Origin: Rhizobium leguminosarum
Lineage (GTDB): Bacteria > Pseudomonadota > Alphaproteobacteria > Rhizobiales > Rhizobiaceae
Direction of reading: 5' to 3'
NCBI RefSeq assembly: GCF_001652265.1
Contig: NZ_LWBS01000109.1
Span: forward strand, 1 to 64,000
Length of the DNA: 64,000 bases
Position numbers and translations under genes: made by a program. The notes under the pieces were generated by a model. That model did not search any database and was not told where the DNA came from. It saw nothing but the letters and a program-made list of their open reading frames with translations. Shown piece by piece: positions 44,484 to 55,185 of this stretch; position 1 is the first letter of the stretch; each line of letters starts with the position of its first letter.

Positions 44484-45371
44484 ATGACGATGATCTTCGG
44501 CATTCCCCTGCAGGCGCTGTTCGGCCAGCTTCTGATCGGCCTGATCAACGGTTCGTTCTACGCGCTGCTCAGCCTCGGCCTGGCCATCATCTTCGGCCTG
44601 CTTAGGGTGATCAACTTCGCCCATGGCGCGCAATATATGCTCGGCGCCTTCGTCGCCTACCTGCTGCTGACCTATGCCGGCATCGGCTACTGGCCGTCGC
44701 TGATCCTGGCACCCGTTATCGTCGGCTTCGCCGGCGCTGTCATCGAGCGGCTGTTCCTGCGCCGGCTCTATGATCTCGATCCGCTCTACGGGCTGCTCTT
44801 CACCTTTGGGCTGGCGCTCGCGGTCGAGGGCACCTTCCGTTATCTCTACGGCTCTTCCGGCCAGCCCTATGCGACGCCGGCAGCGCTCGCCGGCGGAGCC
44901 AATCTCGGCTTCATGTTCCTGCCGATCTATCGCGGCTGGGTGGTCGTCGTTTCGCTGGTCGTCTGCCTCGGCACCTGGCTGCTGATCGAGAAGACCAAGC
45001 TCGGAGCTTACTTGCGTGCTGCCACTGAAAACGCCGTTTTGGTGCAGGTCTTCGGCGTCAACGTGCCGGTGCTCTTGACGCTCACCTATGCGCTCGGCGC
45101 CGGTCTCGCGGCCTTTGCAGGCGTGCTGGCGGCGCCGATCTACCAGGTCTCGCCGCTGATGGGCTCGAACATGATCATCGTCGTTTTCGCAGTGGTCGTC
45201 GTCGGCGGCATGGGATCGATCATGGGCGCGATCATCACCGGTTACGTGCTCGGCATTGCCGAGGGCCTGACCAAGGTCTTCTATCCCGAGGCGTCCAACA
45301 TCGTGATCTTCGTCATCATGGCGATCGTGCTTCTCATCAGGCCCGCGGGCCTCTTCGGACGGGATGCTTGA
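44484..45371 (+). CDS. ABC transporter permease, LivH type
   Basis: A 295-aa permease with about eight hydrophobic segments and the opening GLINGSFYALLSLGLAIIFG followed by RVINFAHG, which is characteristic of LivH. The ATG at 44484 is four bases past the LivF stop. The open frame further upstream lies inside livF and is not used. Confidence 0.9.
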   Translation: MTMIFGIPLQALFGQLLIGLINGSFYALLSLGLAIIFGLLRVINFAHGAQYMLGAFVAYLLLTYAGIGYWPSLILAPVIVGFAGAVIERLFLRRLYDLDPLYGLLFTFGLALAVEGTFRYLYGSSGQPYATPAALAGGANLGFMFLPIYRGWVVVVSLVVCLGTWLLIEKTKLGAYLRAATENAVLVQVFGVNVPVLLTLTYALGAGLAAFAGVLAAPIYQVSPLMGSNMIIVVFAVVVVGGMGSIMGAIITGYVLGIAEGLTKVFYPEASNIVIFVIMAIVLLIRPAGLFGRDA

Positions 45372-46362
45372 CATGGCCGACATCACCGACGCCGTTGGAA
45401 CGGAAAAAAGCCGAACCGCCCTTTCGGTGCAGGCGGGTTTCCTGCTGGCCGGGCTGCTGCTTCTGCTGCTGGCGCCGTTCTTTTTCTACCCGATCTTCCT
45501 GATGAAGCTGCTCTGCTTCGCGCTCTTTGCCTGTGCCTTCAATCTGCTGCTCGGCTATACCGGCCTGCTTTCCTTCGGCCACGCCACTTTCTTCGGCGGT
45601 GCGGCCTATTTCACCGCCTATACGGTGAAGGCATGGGGCTTGCCGCCGGAACTCGGCATCCTGATCGGCGTGGCGGGGGCGGCCTTTCTCGGGCTCGTCA
45701 TGGGTTTCTTCGCCATCCGCCGGCAGGGCATCTATTTCGCGATGATCACGCTGGCGCTGTCGCAGATGTTCTTCTTCTTCTGCCTGCAGGCGAAGTTCAC
45801 CGAGGGCGAGGACGGCATCCAGTCGGTGCCACGCGGTCATCTCTTCGGCTTCATCGATCTGAACAGCTCGACCAACATGTATTATTTCGTGCTGGCTGTT
45901 TTCATCATCGGCGTGCTGATCATCTGGCGCTTCATCAATTCGCCTTTCGGCATGATCCTGAAATCGATCCGCGAAAACGAGCAACGGGCGATCTCGCTCG
46001 GCTATTCCGTGGCGCGCTACAAGCTCGGCGCCTTCGTCATGTCGGCATCGCTTGCCGGGCTCGCGGGCGCGGTGAAATCGATCGTTTTCCAGTTTGCAAC
46101 GCTGACCGACGTCGCCTGGCAGATGTCGGGCGAGGTGATCCTGATGACGCTGCTCGGCGGCATCGGCACGCTGATCGGTCCGCTGTTTGGCGCCGGCCTG
46201 GTGGTGGCGCTGGAAAACTACCTCGCCACGTCGGAATTCCCGGTGACGATCATCACCGGCATCGTCTTCATGGTCTGCGTGCTGATCTTCCGCCGTGGCA
46301 TCATCGGCGAATTCTACGCCTCTCGGCTGGGGCGGAAACTGGGCTTCGTCTATCGCCGCTGA
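45364..46362 (+). CDS. ABC transporter permease, LivM type
   Basis: A 332-aa permease with the LivM segment [20 protein letters not shown] and an EAA-like region around [13 protein letters not shown]. It overlaps the LivH gene by eight bases; the ATG at 45373 is an alternative start. With LivH it forms the channel. Confidence 0.9.
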   Translation: MLDMADITDAVGTEKSRTALSVQAGFLLAGLLLLLLAPFFFYPIFLMKLLCFALFACAFNLLLGYTGLLSFGHATFFGGAAYFTAYTVKAWGLPPELGILIGVAGAAFLGLVMGFFAIRRQGIYFAMITLALSQMFFFFCLQAKFTEGEDGIQSVPRGHLFGFIDLNSSTNMYYFVLAVFIIGVLIIWRFINSPFGMILKSIRENEQRAISLGYSVARYKLGAFVMSASLAGLAGAVKSIVFQFATLTDVAWQMSGEVILMTLLGGIGTLIGPLFGAGLVVALENYLATSEFPVTIITGIVFMVCVLIFRRGIIGEFYASRLGRKLGFVYRR

Positions 46363-46395
46363 ACGGGCGGACCTCTCTCTCTCCGGAAAGAATTA

Positions 46396-46465
46396 CTTTT
46401 CCCGGGAAAAGAGACGGACGGCGGCGCTGCGACTCTCCCTCTCCCCGTGCAGCGGGGAGGGGGAA
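46396..46465. repeat. RIME-like palindromic element
   Basis: Two palindromes lie between the permease and the GMC gene: CTTTTCCCGGGAAAAG (46396-46411, perfect) and CCTCTCCCCG-TGCAG-CGGGGAGGGG (about 46437-46463). This layout matches rhizobial intergenic mosaic elements. It sits inside a likely operon and may affect distal expression. Confidence 0.55.
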
Positions 46466-46495
46466 GCGGCAAGCATCTGGAGTCTCGTGCGCGGC

Positions 46496-48091
46496 ATGGA
46501 TCGTTACGACTACATCATCATCGGGGCAGGCAGCGCCGGCTGCGTGCTCGCCAACCGGCTGTCGGCCGATGGCAGGAGCCGGGTGCTGCTGCTCGAAGCC
46601 GGCGGCAGCGACAATTATCACTGGATCCATATTCCGGTCGGGTATCTCTATTGCATCAACAACCCGCGTACCGACTGGTGCTTCACCACGGCGCCGGAAG
46701 CGGGGCTGAACGGCCGGGCGCTGAGCTATCCGCGCGGCAAGGTGCTCGGTGGCTCCTCGTCGATCAACGGCATGATCTACATGCGCGGCCAGGCACGCGA
46801 TTACGATCTCTGGCGGCAGATGGGCTGCACCGGCTGGGGCTGGGATGATGTTCTGCCCTTCTTCCGCCAGTCCGAGGATTTTTACCGCGGCGAAGACGAG
46901 ATGCATGGTGCCGGCGGCGAATGGCGCATTGAGAAAGCGCGGGTGCGCTGGGCCGTGCTCGATGCCTTCCAGCAGGCTGCCAGGGAAGCAGGCATTCCGG
47001 AGACCGCGGATTTCAACCGCGGCAGCAATGAGGGCTCCGGCTATTTCGACGTCAATCAGCGTTCCGGCATCCGCTGGAACACCTCGAAGGCCTTCCTGCG
47101 CCCGGCGATGAAACGCTCCAACCTGACCGTCCTGATCAAGGCACAGGTCCGGCGGCTGCTGGTGGAGGAGGGCGCCGTTGCCGGTGTCGAGTTCCAGCAC
47201 GGCGGCGTGGCGAAACGCGCCTATGCAGCGAGAGAAACCGTCCTTTCCGCCGGTTCGATCGGTTCGCCGCATATCCTGGAACTATCAGGCATCGGCAGGG
47301 GCGAGGTTCTCAGCCAAGCGGGCGTCGATGTCGTCACCGAGGTCAAGGGCGTTGGCGAGAACCTGCAGGACCATCTGCAGCTGCGTCTGGCCTACAAAGT
47401 CTCGGGCGTTCCGACGCTGAACGAGAAGGCGACGAAGCTGATCGGCAAGGCGGCGATCGGGCTCGAATATCTCGTCCGCCGCTCCGGGCCGATGGCGATG
47501 GCGCCGAGCCAGCTCGGCATCTTCACCCGATCGGGCCCGGACCGGGAAACGCCCGACTTGCAATATCACGTGCAGCCGGTGTCGCTGGAGAAATTCGGCG
47601 ATCCCGTCCACCCTTTCCCGGCAATCACCGCGAGCGTCTGCAATCTGAGGCCGGAAAGCCGGGGTTCGGTCCACCTGTCGAGCCCGGATTTTGCCGCCCA
47701 GCCGACGATCAGCCCAAAATACCTCTCGACGCAGCGCGATCGTGACATAGCTGTCCGTTCAATACGGTTGACGCGCAAGATCGTCGCGCAGCCTTCCTTT
47801 GCCCGTTTCAAGCCGGAGGAATTCAAGCCGGGGCCTGCCTATCAGACGGAGGCCGATATGGAGCGGGCGGCGGGCGAGATCGGCACGACGATCTTCCATC
47901 CCGTCGGCACCTGCCGCATGGGCGCCGACAGGGATAGCGTCGTCGATCCCAGGCTGAGATTCCGGGCGCTCGGCAAGCTCAGGATCGCCGACGCCTCGGT
48001 GATGCCGTCGATCACCTCGGGCAACACCAATTCGCCGACCATCATGATCGCCGAAAAGGCGGCAGCAATGATCCTCGAAGACAATCGATAG
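46496..48091 (+). CDS. GMC family FAD-dependent alcohol (choline dehydrogenase-like) oxidoreductase
   Basis: A 531-aa flavoenzyme with an N-terminal dinucleotide-binding [14 protein letters not shown], the GMC signature [20 protein letters not shown], the second signature [15 protein letters not shown] and the C-terminal catalytic HPVGTCRMG with [13 protein letters not shown]. It oxidises primary alcohols to aldehydes. The start at 46496 is chosen because sequence upstream is a repeat. Its position after the transporter suggests that it acts on the imported compound. Confidence 0.88.
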   Translation: MDRYDYIIIGAGSAGCVLANRLSADGRSRVLLLEAGGSDNYHWIHIPVGYLYCINNPRTDWCFTTAPEAGLNGRALSYPRGKVLGGSSSINGMIYMRGQARDYDLWRQMGCTGWGWDDVLPFFRQSEDFYRGEDEMHGAGGEWRIEKARVRWAVLDAFQQAAREAGIPETADFNRGSNEGSGYFDVNQRSGIRWNTSKAFLRPAMKRSNLTVLIKAQVRRLLVEEGAVAGVEFQHGGVAKRAYAARETVLSAGSIGSPHILELSGIGRGEVLSQAGVDVVTEVKGVGENLQDHLQLRLAYKVSGVPTLNEKATKLIGKAAIGLEYLVRRSGPMAMAPSQLGIFTRSGPDRETPDLQYHVQPVSLEKFGDPVHPFPAITASVCNLRPESRGSVHLSSPDFAAQPTISPKYLSTQRDRDIAVRSIRLTRKIVAQPSFARFKPEEFKPGPAYQTEADMERAAGEIGTTIFHPVGTCRMGADRDSVVDPRLRFRALGKLRIADASVMPSITSGNTNSPTIMIAEKAAAMILEDNR

Positions 48092-48100
48092 GAGAAGACC

Positions 48101-48982
48101 ATGGCAAGGATCGCATTCATCGGCCTCGGCAACATGGGTGGGCCGATGGCGGCCAATCTGGTCAAATCAGGCCACGAGGTCCTGGGCTTCGATCTCGCGG
48201 CTTCGGTTCTGAAGGCGGCCGAGGAGAGCGGCGTCAAGCCGGCAAGCAATGCCAGCCAGGCGGTCAAGGACGTGGAGATCATCATTACCATGCTGCCGCA
48301 GGGCAGACACGTGCTGACGGCCTGGACCGATATCCTGCCGTCCGCGGCTCAGGGCACGCTGGTCATCGATTGCTCGACCATCGATGTCGAAAGCAGCCGC
48401 AAGGCGCATGAAATGGCCCAGGCCGCCAGTTGCCTGTCGCTCGACGCCCCGGTCTCCGGCGGCACGGGCGGGGCGACTGCAGGCACGCTGACCTTCATGG
48501 CCGGCGGCTCGGAAGACGCCTTCGCCAAGGCAAAGCCAATCCTCGAGGCCATGGGAAAGAAGATCGTCCATTGCGGCGAGGCCGGCGCCGGCCAGGCGGC
48601 GAAGATCTGCAACAACATGATCCTCGGCATTTCGATGGTGGGCGTCTGCGAGGCCTTCGTGCTCGCCGAGAAACTTGGTCTCTCGCATCAGGCGCTGTTC
48701 GACGTCGCCTCGACCTCGTCAGGCCAGTGCTGGTCGATCAATACCTATTGCCCGGTGCCCGGACCGGTCCCGACCTCGCCGGCAAATAATGACTACAAAC
48801 CGGGTTTTGCCGCGGCACTGATGCTGAAGGATCTCAGGCTGTCCCAGGAAGCGGCGCTGGCGAGCGGCGCCTCCACGCCGCTCGGCGCGGAAGCAGCGCA
48901 GCTTTATGCGCTTTTTGAAAAGCAGGGCAACGGCGGAAGGGACTTTTCCGCCATCATCGAGATGTTCCGCGAGAAGGCGTGA
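48101..48982 (+). CDS. mmsB: 3-hydroxyisobutyrate dehydrogenase family protein
   Basis: A 293-aa beta-hydroxyacid dehydrogenase: NAD-binding GLGNMGGPMA at residues 8-17, substrate-binding DAPVSGGTGGATAGTL, catalytic lysine in GAGQAAKICNNM, and the C-terminal KDLRLS helix. The closest pattern is MmsB of valine degradation, which oxidises 3-hydroxyisobutyrate to methylmalonate semialdehyde. It starts nine bases after the GMC gene. In this context it may act on a related hydroxyacid formed from the imported substrate. Confidence 0.87.
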   Translation: MARIAFIGLGNMGGPMAANLVKSGHEVLGFDLAASVLKAAEESGVKPASNASQAVKDVEIIITMLPQGRHVLTAWTDILPSAAQGTLVIDCSTIDVESSRKAHEMAQAASCLSLDAPVSGGTGGATAGTLTFMAGGSEDAFAKAKPILEAMGKKIVHCGEAGAGQAAKICNNMILGISMVGVCEAFVLAEKLGLSHQALFDVASTSSGQCWSINTYCPVPGPVPTSPANNDYKPGFAAALMLKDLRLSQEAALASGASTPLGAEAAQLYALFEKQGNGGRDFSAIIEMFREKA

Positions 48983-48998
48983 GCGCCGCGGCGTCAAA

Positions 48999-49757
48999 TC
49001 AACCCTTCGACACCGAGAAGCTGAGGTGGGCCCTGCCGAACTCGATGTCGATCTCGCCGGGTTCAGTCAGTTCGATCGCGCCGCTCAACGTGCCTGTGGT
49101 GATGAGCGCACCCGTCTTCAGCGATGTCTCTGGGCGCAAGCCGTCATTGGCGTAATCGACGAGCCAGGTGAGAACATCGCCCTTCGGATGCTGTGCTGGA
49201 CCATCATAGATCGTGCGGCCGGCATGGGTGACCTTGAGCGGCGTTCCGCCGGCGGTGTCGACAACGCTCTTTTCGAGCTTCGGACCGAGCACATAGCCGC
49301 TATTGCCGAGCCGGTCGGCGACGAACAGCAGAAACGAAACGCTGCCGCTTTCCCTGACGGCACTCACCAGCAGCTCGGCACCGAGATGGACAGCGGCGAT
49401 CGCCTCGACCACCTCAGTGCGGCTGTAGGGAGCGCCTGTGCGGATCGGCAGGTCACGGCCAAGACGGACGGCGATCTCGGTTTCGAATTTCAGGCCCGGA
49501 TACCAGGGAATGTCGGCGCCCGAGACGGCTTCGGCATAGGGATGCAGCGGAGCGGTGACCGCCTGGCCCTGCGGCGAGACCGTCACTTTCCAGGCATTGC
49601 TCGAAATACTGTCCGCGGCGGGAAGCAAATCCTGCGCCTCCATCGCCTGATCGAGATCGGCTGGCAGCGCGAAAGTGTCTGTTGCCTCCTGACGGCCGGC
49701 CTGGCGCAGGCTGTGAAGCCTGGCTGCAACCGTGCGCGGATCGAATGTCTCTGTCAT
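48999..49757 (-). CDS. fumarylacetoacetate hydrolase family protein (2-keto-4-pentenoate hydratase-like)
   Basis: A 252-aa member of the FAH superfamily of the hydratase/decarboxylase branch, with the metal-ligand region around FETEIAVRLGRDLP and a later GDVLTWLV helix. I use the ATG at 49757. It converges on the mmsB-like gene, with only 16 bases between, and lies just downstream of rhaK on the same strand. It could work with either system; its substrate is not evident. Confidence 0.8.
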   Translation of the reverse strand: MTETFDPRTVAARLHSLRQAGRQEATDTFALPADLDQAMEAQDLLPAADSISSNAWKVTVSPQGQAVTAPLHPYAEAVSGADIPWYPGLKFETEIAVRLGRDLPIRTGAPYSRTEVVEAIAAVHLGAELLVSAVRESGSVSFLLFVADRLGNSGYVLGPKLEKSVVDTAGGTPLKVTHAGRTIYDGPAQHPKGDVLTWLVDYANDGLRPETSLKTGALITTGTLSGAIELTEPGEIDIEFGRAHLSFSVSKG

Positions 49758-49836
49758 GCTATCTCCTCGACCTGATTTTCGAGGTGCCACACTAACCAGA
49801 AGGCAGGGACGAACAAGGCCGCATTTGGAAAGACTC

Positions 49837-51216
49837 CTATTCCATCGCTGCGTACCAGCGGGTGCGATAGGCGGTCAGCCCCGGGATATCGGTCGGCGGA
49901 ACATGCGTCTCGGCGCCCGACACCGGCCGGATGCCGGTCAGAAGGGCGGCACCCTGGCTGGTGCCGGTCGAACCCGGAAGGGCCATGACCTCGCGGCCGG
50001 TTAGGGCGGCCAGCAGCTTGAGATAGGTCTCATTCAGCGCAAAGGGCCCTTCGACGATAACAGGGCCTTGGGCGCCGATCAGTCCGAGGCAGGCATCGGT
50101 CATCAAAGCGAGATAGAGGCAGGCAGCGGCAGAGCGCTCGTCGCGGCTTGCCTCTTCGGCGCCGATCCAGCGGCTTGTCTTTCCCGGAAAGGGCCCGGAA
50201 CCCGGGGCGATATTCGGAAGCAGCATCAAGCCCTTGCCGATGACCCGGCCGATTGCCGCTTGTGCGGCTTTTTCGTCGACAGGGCCGATTTCGGCCGACA
50301 GGATCTCGAATTCACGGCCGCCCATGAAACGGGAGGAGGGGACGGCCCGGCCATAGGCATCGACATTGGCGAGCGCATCGCGTTTCGGATCGAGATGATC
50401 GAGATCGCCGCCGACGCCGAAATTGATGACCCATGTGCCGGTGGAGACGACGGCAAAGGGTGCGGCCCGGTGGACCAGATGCGGCAGCAGCGAGGCATTG
50501 GAATCGTGAATGCCGCAATAGACCGGCACGGGTGCGGCAAGGCCGAGCTCAGCGGCGATATCCGGCAGGACCGGGCCAAGCGCATCGAAAGCGGAACGGA
50601 TCGGCGCCATGAGGTCGCCGATGGCGAGCCTGTCGACGAGTGAGGAATAGCGGCCGGCCCTAGGGTTCCAGAGGTCGGTATGGCAGCCGAGCGAGGTCAG
50701 CTCATTGGCGGCAACACCCGTCAGCCGCGCCGTCCAGTATTGCGCATAGGTGAGGATGGTCGCCACCCCGGCAAACTCCTCGGGAAAGGCGCTCTTCTGG
50801 TAGTGCAGCTGCGCGCCGATATTGAGACCCATAGCGAGGTGCGGCGAGAAGGTTTCGTCGAAGGAGGGGCGCAGCCGCGTATAGGCGTCGCGGATTTCCT
50901 GAGGATATTCGTGTTCATAGTCGACGACAGGCATGGCAAGCGTGCCGTCCCGGGCAAGGAGTGCCGCGGAGGCGCCATGGGTGGTGATCGAAATGGCGTC
51001 GAAGCCAGGCTCGCGCGCAAGGTTCTTCAGCGCATCGAGCGCAAAGGACCAGAGAGCCTCTACGTCGTAGTGCGGATAGAGACCGGTTTTGATCGAGATA
51101 TTCGGCCGTTTCAACATGGCGATCTCGGCGCCCGTCTCGCTGTCGAGGACGACGACCTTGGCGTTGGTCTTGCCGATGTCGAGGACGGCGATGCGGCGAT
51201 AGGAGGTGGCGTTCAT
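49837..51216 (-). CDS. rhaK: rhamnulokinase (FGGY family)
   Basis: A 459-aa FGGY-family kinase: N-terminal phosphate-binding [16 protein letters not shown], a central catalytic Asp in [14 protein letters not shown], and [10 protein letters not shown]. Its start overlaps rhaU by four bases. It phosphorylates L-rhamnulose; in R. leguminosarum RhaK is also reported to be needed for rhamnose transport. It is the last gene of the rhaRSTPQUK operon. Confidence 0.93.
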   Translation of the reverse strand: MNATSYRRIAVLDIGKTNAKVVVLDSETGAEIAMLKRPNISIKTGLYPHYDVEALWSFALDALKNLAREPGFDAISITTHGASAALLARDGTLAMPVVDYEHEYPQEIRDAYTRLRPSFDETFSPHLAMGLNIGAQLHYQKSAFPEEFAGVATILTYAQYWTARLTGVAANELTSLGCHTDLWNPRAGRYSSLVDRLAIGDLMAPIRSAFDALGPVLPDIAAELGLAAPVPVYCGIHDSNASLLPHLVHRAAPFAVVSTGTWVINFGVGGDLDHLDPKRDALANVDAYGRAVPSSRFMGGREFEILSAEIGPVDEKAAQAAIGRVIGKGLMLLPNIAPGSGPFPGKTSRWIGAEEASRDERSAAACLYLALMTDACLGLIGAQGPVIVEGPFALNETYLKLLAALTGREVMALPGSTGTSQGAALLTGIRPVSGAETHVPPTDIPGLTAYRTRWYAAME

Positions 51217-51533
51217 GGCATATGGAAGACGGTGACCAGGTCGCTCTGGACCGGTGAATTATCGGGATTGGTCGCCATGATATCGGCCATATAAGCCCAC
51301 CATTTTTTCACGACCGGATGCTCCGGCAGGCTCGCCATCGTGTGGTCGGCCGGCCGCGTCAACACGCCGAACAGCGTGTTGGTCTCGCGGTCGAGATGGA
51401 TGGAATAGTCGCTGGCCCCTGACTTGTGCAGGAGATCGACCAGTTCCGGCCAGATCTCGTCATGCCGCCGGCGGTATTCGGCTTCCATGCCGGGATTGAG
51501 CTGCATCTTGAAGGCGTGTTTTTCTAAAGTCAT
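51213..51533 (-). CDS. rhaU: L-rhamnose mutarotase
   Basis: A 106-aa protein of the RhaM/RhaU family: [20 protein letters not shown] with the catalytic-site histidine, [15 protein letters not shown], and a C-terminal WW pair ([11 protein letters not shown]). It interconverts the alpha and beta anomers of rhamnose. It overlaps both neighbours by four bases, showing tight translational coupling. Confidence 0.95.
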   Translation of the reverse strand: MTLEKHAFKMQLNPGMEAEYRRRHDEIWPELVDLLHKSGASDYSIHLDRETNTLFGVLTRPADHTMASLPEHPVVKKWWAYMADIMATNPDNSPVQSDLVTVFHMP

Positions 51534-52537
51534 CGGGAGCTCATGACCTTGATGCGACGGGCGATGATCGGGATGGCGATGGTGATGATGAGAAGCAGGC
51601 CGATGAAGATCGACATGACGATGCCGGGCACGTTGAGCAGGCCGAGGCCGAAGGTGACGAGGCCCATGACGAAGGCAGCGATGACGACGCCGACGATCGT
51701 GCCGGAGCCGCCGAGGATCGAGATGCCGCCGAGCACGACCATGGTGACGACCTCGAGTTCCCAGCCCTGGGCAATCGACGGCCGGGTCGAGCCGAGGCGT
51801 GAGGTCAGGCAGACGGCGGCGATGCCGCTCATGACGCCGGTCAGCAGGAAGAGGATGAATTTGACGCGTTCGACCGGAATACCCGAAAAGCGGGCGGCGA
51901 AGTCGTTGTTGCCGATCGCGTAGACCTGCCGGCCGAAATTCGTCGCATGCAGCAGGACGGCGAAGAGGATCGCCAGCACAATGAAGAGCACGAATTCGAA
52001 GGAGAATACCCAGACGACATAACCCTGGCCGAAATAGGCGAAATCCGCCGGGTATTTGCCATAGGCCTGGTCGCCGAGGACGATATAGGAAATGCCGCGG
52101 AAAAGGCTCATCGTGCCGATGGTGACGACGATCGACGGCAGTTTCAGCACCGAGACCAGAACGCCGTTGAAAATGCCGCAGGCAAGGCCGGTGCCGATGC
52201 CGATCGCGACCAGACCCGGTGTGCCGATGCCGACCTGCGCTGCCGCGCCCATTGCCGTCGAGGCGAGCGCGATGATCGCGGCGACCGAGAGATCGATCTC
52301 GCCTGATATGACGAGCAGCGCCATGGCGAAGGCAATCATTGCCTTTTCGGTGAAATTGAAGGTGGCGTCCGAAAGGTTCCAGGCATCGAGGAAATAGGGC
52401 GAGGCGAGCGAATTGAAGATGAAGATCAGCACGGCGACGGCAAAGAGCAGCACTTCCCAGCTCGCGAGGATGCGGCGGAAGGGTGTGCCGAGGCGGTCGG
52501 GAATGACCCGCTTTTCGTGGGTGGACACGGTGCTCAT
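51530..52537 (-). CDS. rhaQ: rhamnose ABC transporter permease RhaQ
   Basis: A 335-aa CUT2 permease with about nine hydrophobic segments and the family loops [20 protein letters not shown] (trimmed) and [15 protein letters not shown]. It overlaps rhaP and rhaU by four bases each. It forms the membrane channel with RhaP. Confidence 0.92.
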   Translation of the reverse strand: MSTVSTHEKRVIPDRLGTPFRRILASWEVLLFAVAVLIFIFNSLASPYFLDAWNLSDATFNFTEKAMIAFAMALLVISGEIDLSVAAIIALASTAMGAAAQVGIGTPGLVAIGIGTGLACGIFNGVLVSVLKLPSIVVTIGTMSLFRGISYIVLGDQAYGKYPADFAYFGQGYVVWVFSFEFVLFIVLAILFAVLLHATNFGRQVYAIGNNDFAARFSGIPVERVKFILFLLTGVMSGIAAVCLTSRLGSTRPSIAQGWELEVVTMVVLGGISILGGSGTIVGVVIAAFVMGLVTFGLGLLNVPGIVMSIFIGLLLIITIAIPIIARRIKVMSSR

Positions 52538-53535
52538 GCTGCGGCCTCCGTTCTGATCTCGGCCGCGGCGCGGTCGCGCAGGATGATGCGGCCGCGGTTG
52601 CGCTCACGCCTGGCGTTGAAGGCGACGGCGAGAATGATGACGGTTCCGGAGATCGCCATTTGCGTGAAGGGTGAAATGCCGATCACCGGCAGCGCATTCT
52701 TGATGACGCCGAGGAAGAGCGCGCCGAGCACGGTGCCGGCGACCGAGCCGACGCCGCCGGCAATCGAAATGCCGCCGATGACGCAGGCCGCGACGCTGTC
52801 GAGCTCGAAGCCGTTGGCGATATCGACATAGGCGACGGCATAACGCGATACCCAGAGATAGCTCGCGAGGCCGGCAAGCGCCCCCGATAGAACGAAGGCC
52901 AAAAATTTCGTCCAGCCCGTATCGATGCCGGCATAGACGGCCGCGGTCGGATTGCCGCCGGTGGCATAGGCCGAACGGCCGAACTGGGTGTATCTGAGCA
53001 GGACATACATCAGCAGCACGATGATGATGCCCACCCAGCCGAGAACCGGCAGGCCGAGGATCGGCGCGCGCGGCACCGACAGGAAGACCGGCGTCATCTG
53101 GTGGGCGTTCACCCACGCCCCGCCCGAGAGCACGAAGGCCATGCCGCGATAGATGGTAAGCGTGCCGAGTGTCACGACGATCGGCGGGATTTCGAGCGCC
53201 CAGACGAGAAAGCCGTTGATGGCGCCGAGGCAGGCGCCGATGACGATGGCGGCAAGGATCAGCACGACGAGCGGCAGGTCGGGATAGGCGGCATTCATCA
53301 TGGCGATCGCCATGCCGGTGAAGGCGAGGTTGGCGGCAACCGACAGGTCGATCGATTTCGTCAGGATAACCGTCATCTGCGCGAGCGCCAGGATGATCAG
53401 GATGGAGGTATCGTTGAAAATGCCGGCGAGGTTCTCCGGCGTTGCGAAATCGGCAGCGCGCGTCGAAAAGATCGCGATCATCACAACGATGATGAGGAAC
53501 AGCAGGGTTTCGCGTTTTCTGATCAGTTTTGCCAT
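52534..53535 (-). CDS. rhaP: rhamnose ABC transporter permease RhaP
   Basis: A 333-aa CUT2 permease with the [19 protein letters not shown] motif and [16 protein letters not shown]. It starts about 40 bases after rhaT and overlaps rhaQ. The order T-P-Q-U-K matches the R. leguminosarum locus. Confidence 0.92.
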   Translation of the reverse strand: MAKLIRKRETLLFLIIVVMIAIFSTRAADFATPENLAGIFNDTSILIILALAQMTVILTKSIDLSVAANLAFTGMAIAMMNAAYPDLPLVVLILAAIVIGACLGAINGFLVWALEIPPIVVTLGTLTIYRGMAFVLSGGAWVNAHQMTPVFLSVPRAPILGLPVLGWVGIIIVLLMYVLLRYTQFGRSAYATGGNPTAAVYAGIDTGWTKFLAFVLSGALAGLASYLWVSRYAVAYVDIANGFELDSVAACVIGGISIAGGVGSVAGTVLGALFLGVIKNALPVIGISPFTQMAISGTVIILAVAFNARRERNRGRIILRDRAAAEIRTEAAA

Positions 53536-53576
53536 GCTCTTACCTTACGAATTGCGGGCCTTGTGCATCGGGGGCC

Positions 53577-55115
53577 TCATGCATTGCCGGTGGCGGCGCG
53601 CACCAGCGCTTCCGGCGACAGCTCGGCGCGTTCGAAAATTCCGGCGGCGAGACCCTCCTTCATCACCAGGACGCGGTCCGACATGCCGATGATTTCGGGC
53701 AATTCGGAGGAGACCATGATGATCGACAGGCCCTCGGCGGCGAGTTCGCTGATGAATCCGTGCACGGCTGCCTTCGAACCGATGTCGATGCCCTTTGTGG
53801 GTTCATCGAGGATGATGACCTTCGGCGCAGTCGCCAGCCATTTGCCGATGACGACCTTCTGCTGGTTGCCGCCCGACAGCGTGCCGACCGGGACGGAAAG
53901 GGCTGCGGCGCGCAGGTCCAGCCGCTCGGCATATTTGCGGGCGAGCGCGAATTCTTCTGCCGCCCGGAGGAAGCCCCGGCGCGAGGTGCGGGTAAGCGAA
54001 GGCAGCGTCATATTCTGGAAGATCGGCATCGGCAGCGCCAGCCCGTGGCGGCCGCGTTCCTCCGGCACGTAGACGATGCCGGCCCGGATCGCATCCTGCG
54101 GCGAATGGATGGTGATTTCGCGGCCTTCGAGCATCATGGTGCCGGAGAGTGGCCTGGTGATGCCGAAGAGCGATTGGGACAGTTCCGAACGGCCGGCGCC
54201 GATCAGGCCGTAAATACCGAGAATTTCGCCCTGGCGCAGGGTGAAGGAGATGTCGCGGAATTCAGTGCGATGGCTGTAGTTGCGGATCTCCAGAACCGGG
54301 CCGCCGATGGCGACATCGACCTTCGGAAAAGCATTCTCGACGTCGCGGCCGACCATCATGCGGACGATCTCGTCCTGCGGCGTCTCCTTGAGCCGGCCCT
54401 GGCCGACGGCGCGGCCGTCGCGGAAGACGACGAAATCGTCGGCGATCTCGTAGACCTCGTCGAACTTGTGGCTGATGAAGAGGATCGCCTTGCCCTTTTC
54501 CTTCAGGCCCCGGACGATGCGGAAGAGATCGTCGATCTCCTTGCGGGAAAGGGCTGCCGTCGGTTCGTCCATGATGACGATGCGGGCCTCGATCGACAGA
54601 GCGCGCGCAATCGCCACCAGATGGCGCTGCGCAATCGAGAGGTCCTTCAGCCGGATCGTCGGATCGATATTGCTTTCAAGCGCGGTCAGCAGCGCCTTCG
54701 CGCGGCTGTTCATCACCTGCCAGTCGATGGTGCGCAAACGCGTGCGCGGCGCATGGCCGAGGAAAATGTTTTCGGCAACCGTCAACTCGTCGAACAGCAC
54801 GGTTTCCTGATGGATGGCGGTAACGCCGGCATCGATCGCAGCCTGGGCGCTGGCAAAGGTCACCGGCTGGCCGTCGACCAGGATCTCGCCTTCGTTCGGC
54901 CTGTAGATGCCGGTCAGGATCTTGACCAGCGTCGATTTGCCGGCGCCGTTTTCGCCGATCAGCGCAGTCACCGTGCCGGGATGCAGCGCGATGTTGACAT
55001 TGTCGAGCGCCTTCACGCCCGGAAAGATCTGGGAGATGCCGCGCATTTCCAGAATGGCGGGCGCATCACCGGTTTTGCTGTCCGTGGCGGTTTGTTGAAA
55101 GGCGGCGTTCATCAA
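53577..55115 (-). CDS. rhaT: rhamnose ABC transporter ATPase RhaT
   Basis: A 512-aa double ATPase of the CUT2 type. The first half has intact Walker A GENGAGKST, signature LSIAQRHLVAIARAL (degenerate) and Walker B VIMDEPTAAL; the second half has a degenerate Walker A (GLIGAGRSE) and signature LSGGNQQKVVIGKW, the usual asymmetry in this family. It powers RhaPQ. Confidence 0.94.
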   Translation of the reverse strand: MMNAAFQQTATDSKTGDAPAILEMRGISQIFPGVKALDNVNIALHPGTVTALIGENGAGKSTLVKILTGIYRPNEGEILVDGQPVTFASAQAAIDAGVTAIHQETVLFDELTVAENIFLGHAPRTRLRTIDWQVMNSRAKALLTALESNIDPTIRLKDLSIAQRHLVAIARALSIEARIVIMDEPTAALSRKEIDDLFRIVRGLKEKGKAILFISHKFDEVYEIADDFVVFRDGRAVGQGRLKETPQDEIVRMMVGRDVENAFPKVDVAIGGPVLEIRNYSHRTEFRDISFTLRQGEILGIYGLIGAGRSELSQSLFGITRPLSGTMMLEGREITIHSPQDAIRAGIVYVPEERGRHGLALPMPIFQNMTLPSLTRTSRRGFLRAAEEFALARKYAERLDLRAAALSVPVGTLSGGNQQKVVIGKWLATAPKVIILDEPTKGIDIGSKAAVHGFISELAAEGLSIIMVSSELPEIIGMSDRVLVMKEGLAAGIFERAELSPEALVRAATGNA

Positions 55116-55140
55116 GCTTCTACCAGTGTCGAATGAGAAT

Positions 55141-55164
55141 CCCGGCGGCCATCAGGCCGCCGGG
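55141..55164 (-). other. hairpin between rhaS and rhaT
   Basis: CCCGGCGGCC and GGCCGCCGGG form a perfect 10-bp stem with a 4-base loop, 22 bases after the rhaS stop. It has no T tract in the direction of transcription. It probably protects the rhaS message and dampens expression of the downstream genes. Confidence 0.7.
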
Positions 55165-55185
55165 CTTTTATGCGTCGGCTCCAGA

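Noticed and set aside
46363..46495. Palindromes considered as a CRISPR or insertion sequence end
   Set aside because: There are no regular spacers, no target-site duplications and no transposase; the RIME-like explanation fits better.
48999..49757. FAH-family gene as an extra member of the rhamnose pathway (a non-phosphorylated route)
   Set aside because: The locus already has a complete phosphorylated pathway (isomerase, kinase, aldolase), and no rhamnonate dehydratase or lactonase is present.
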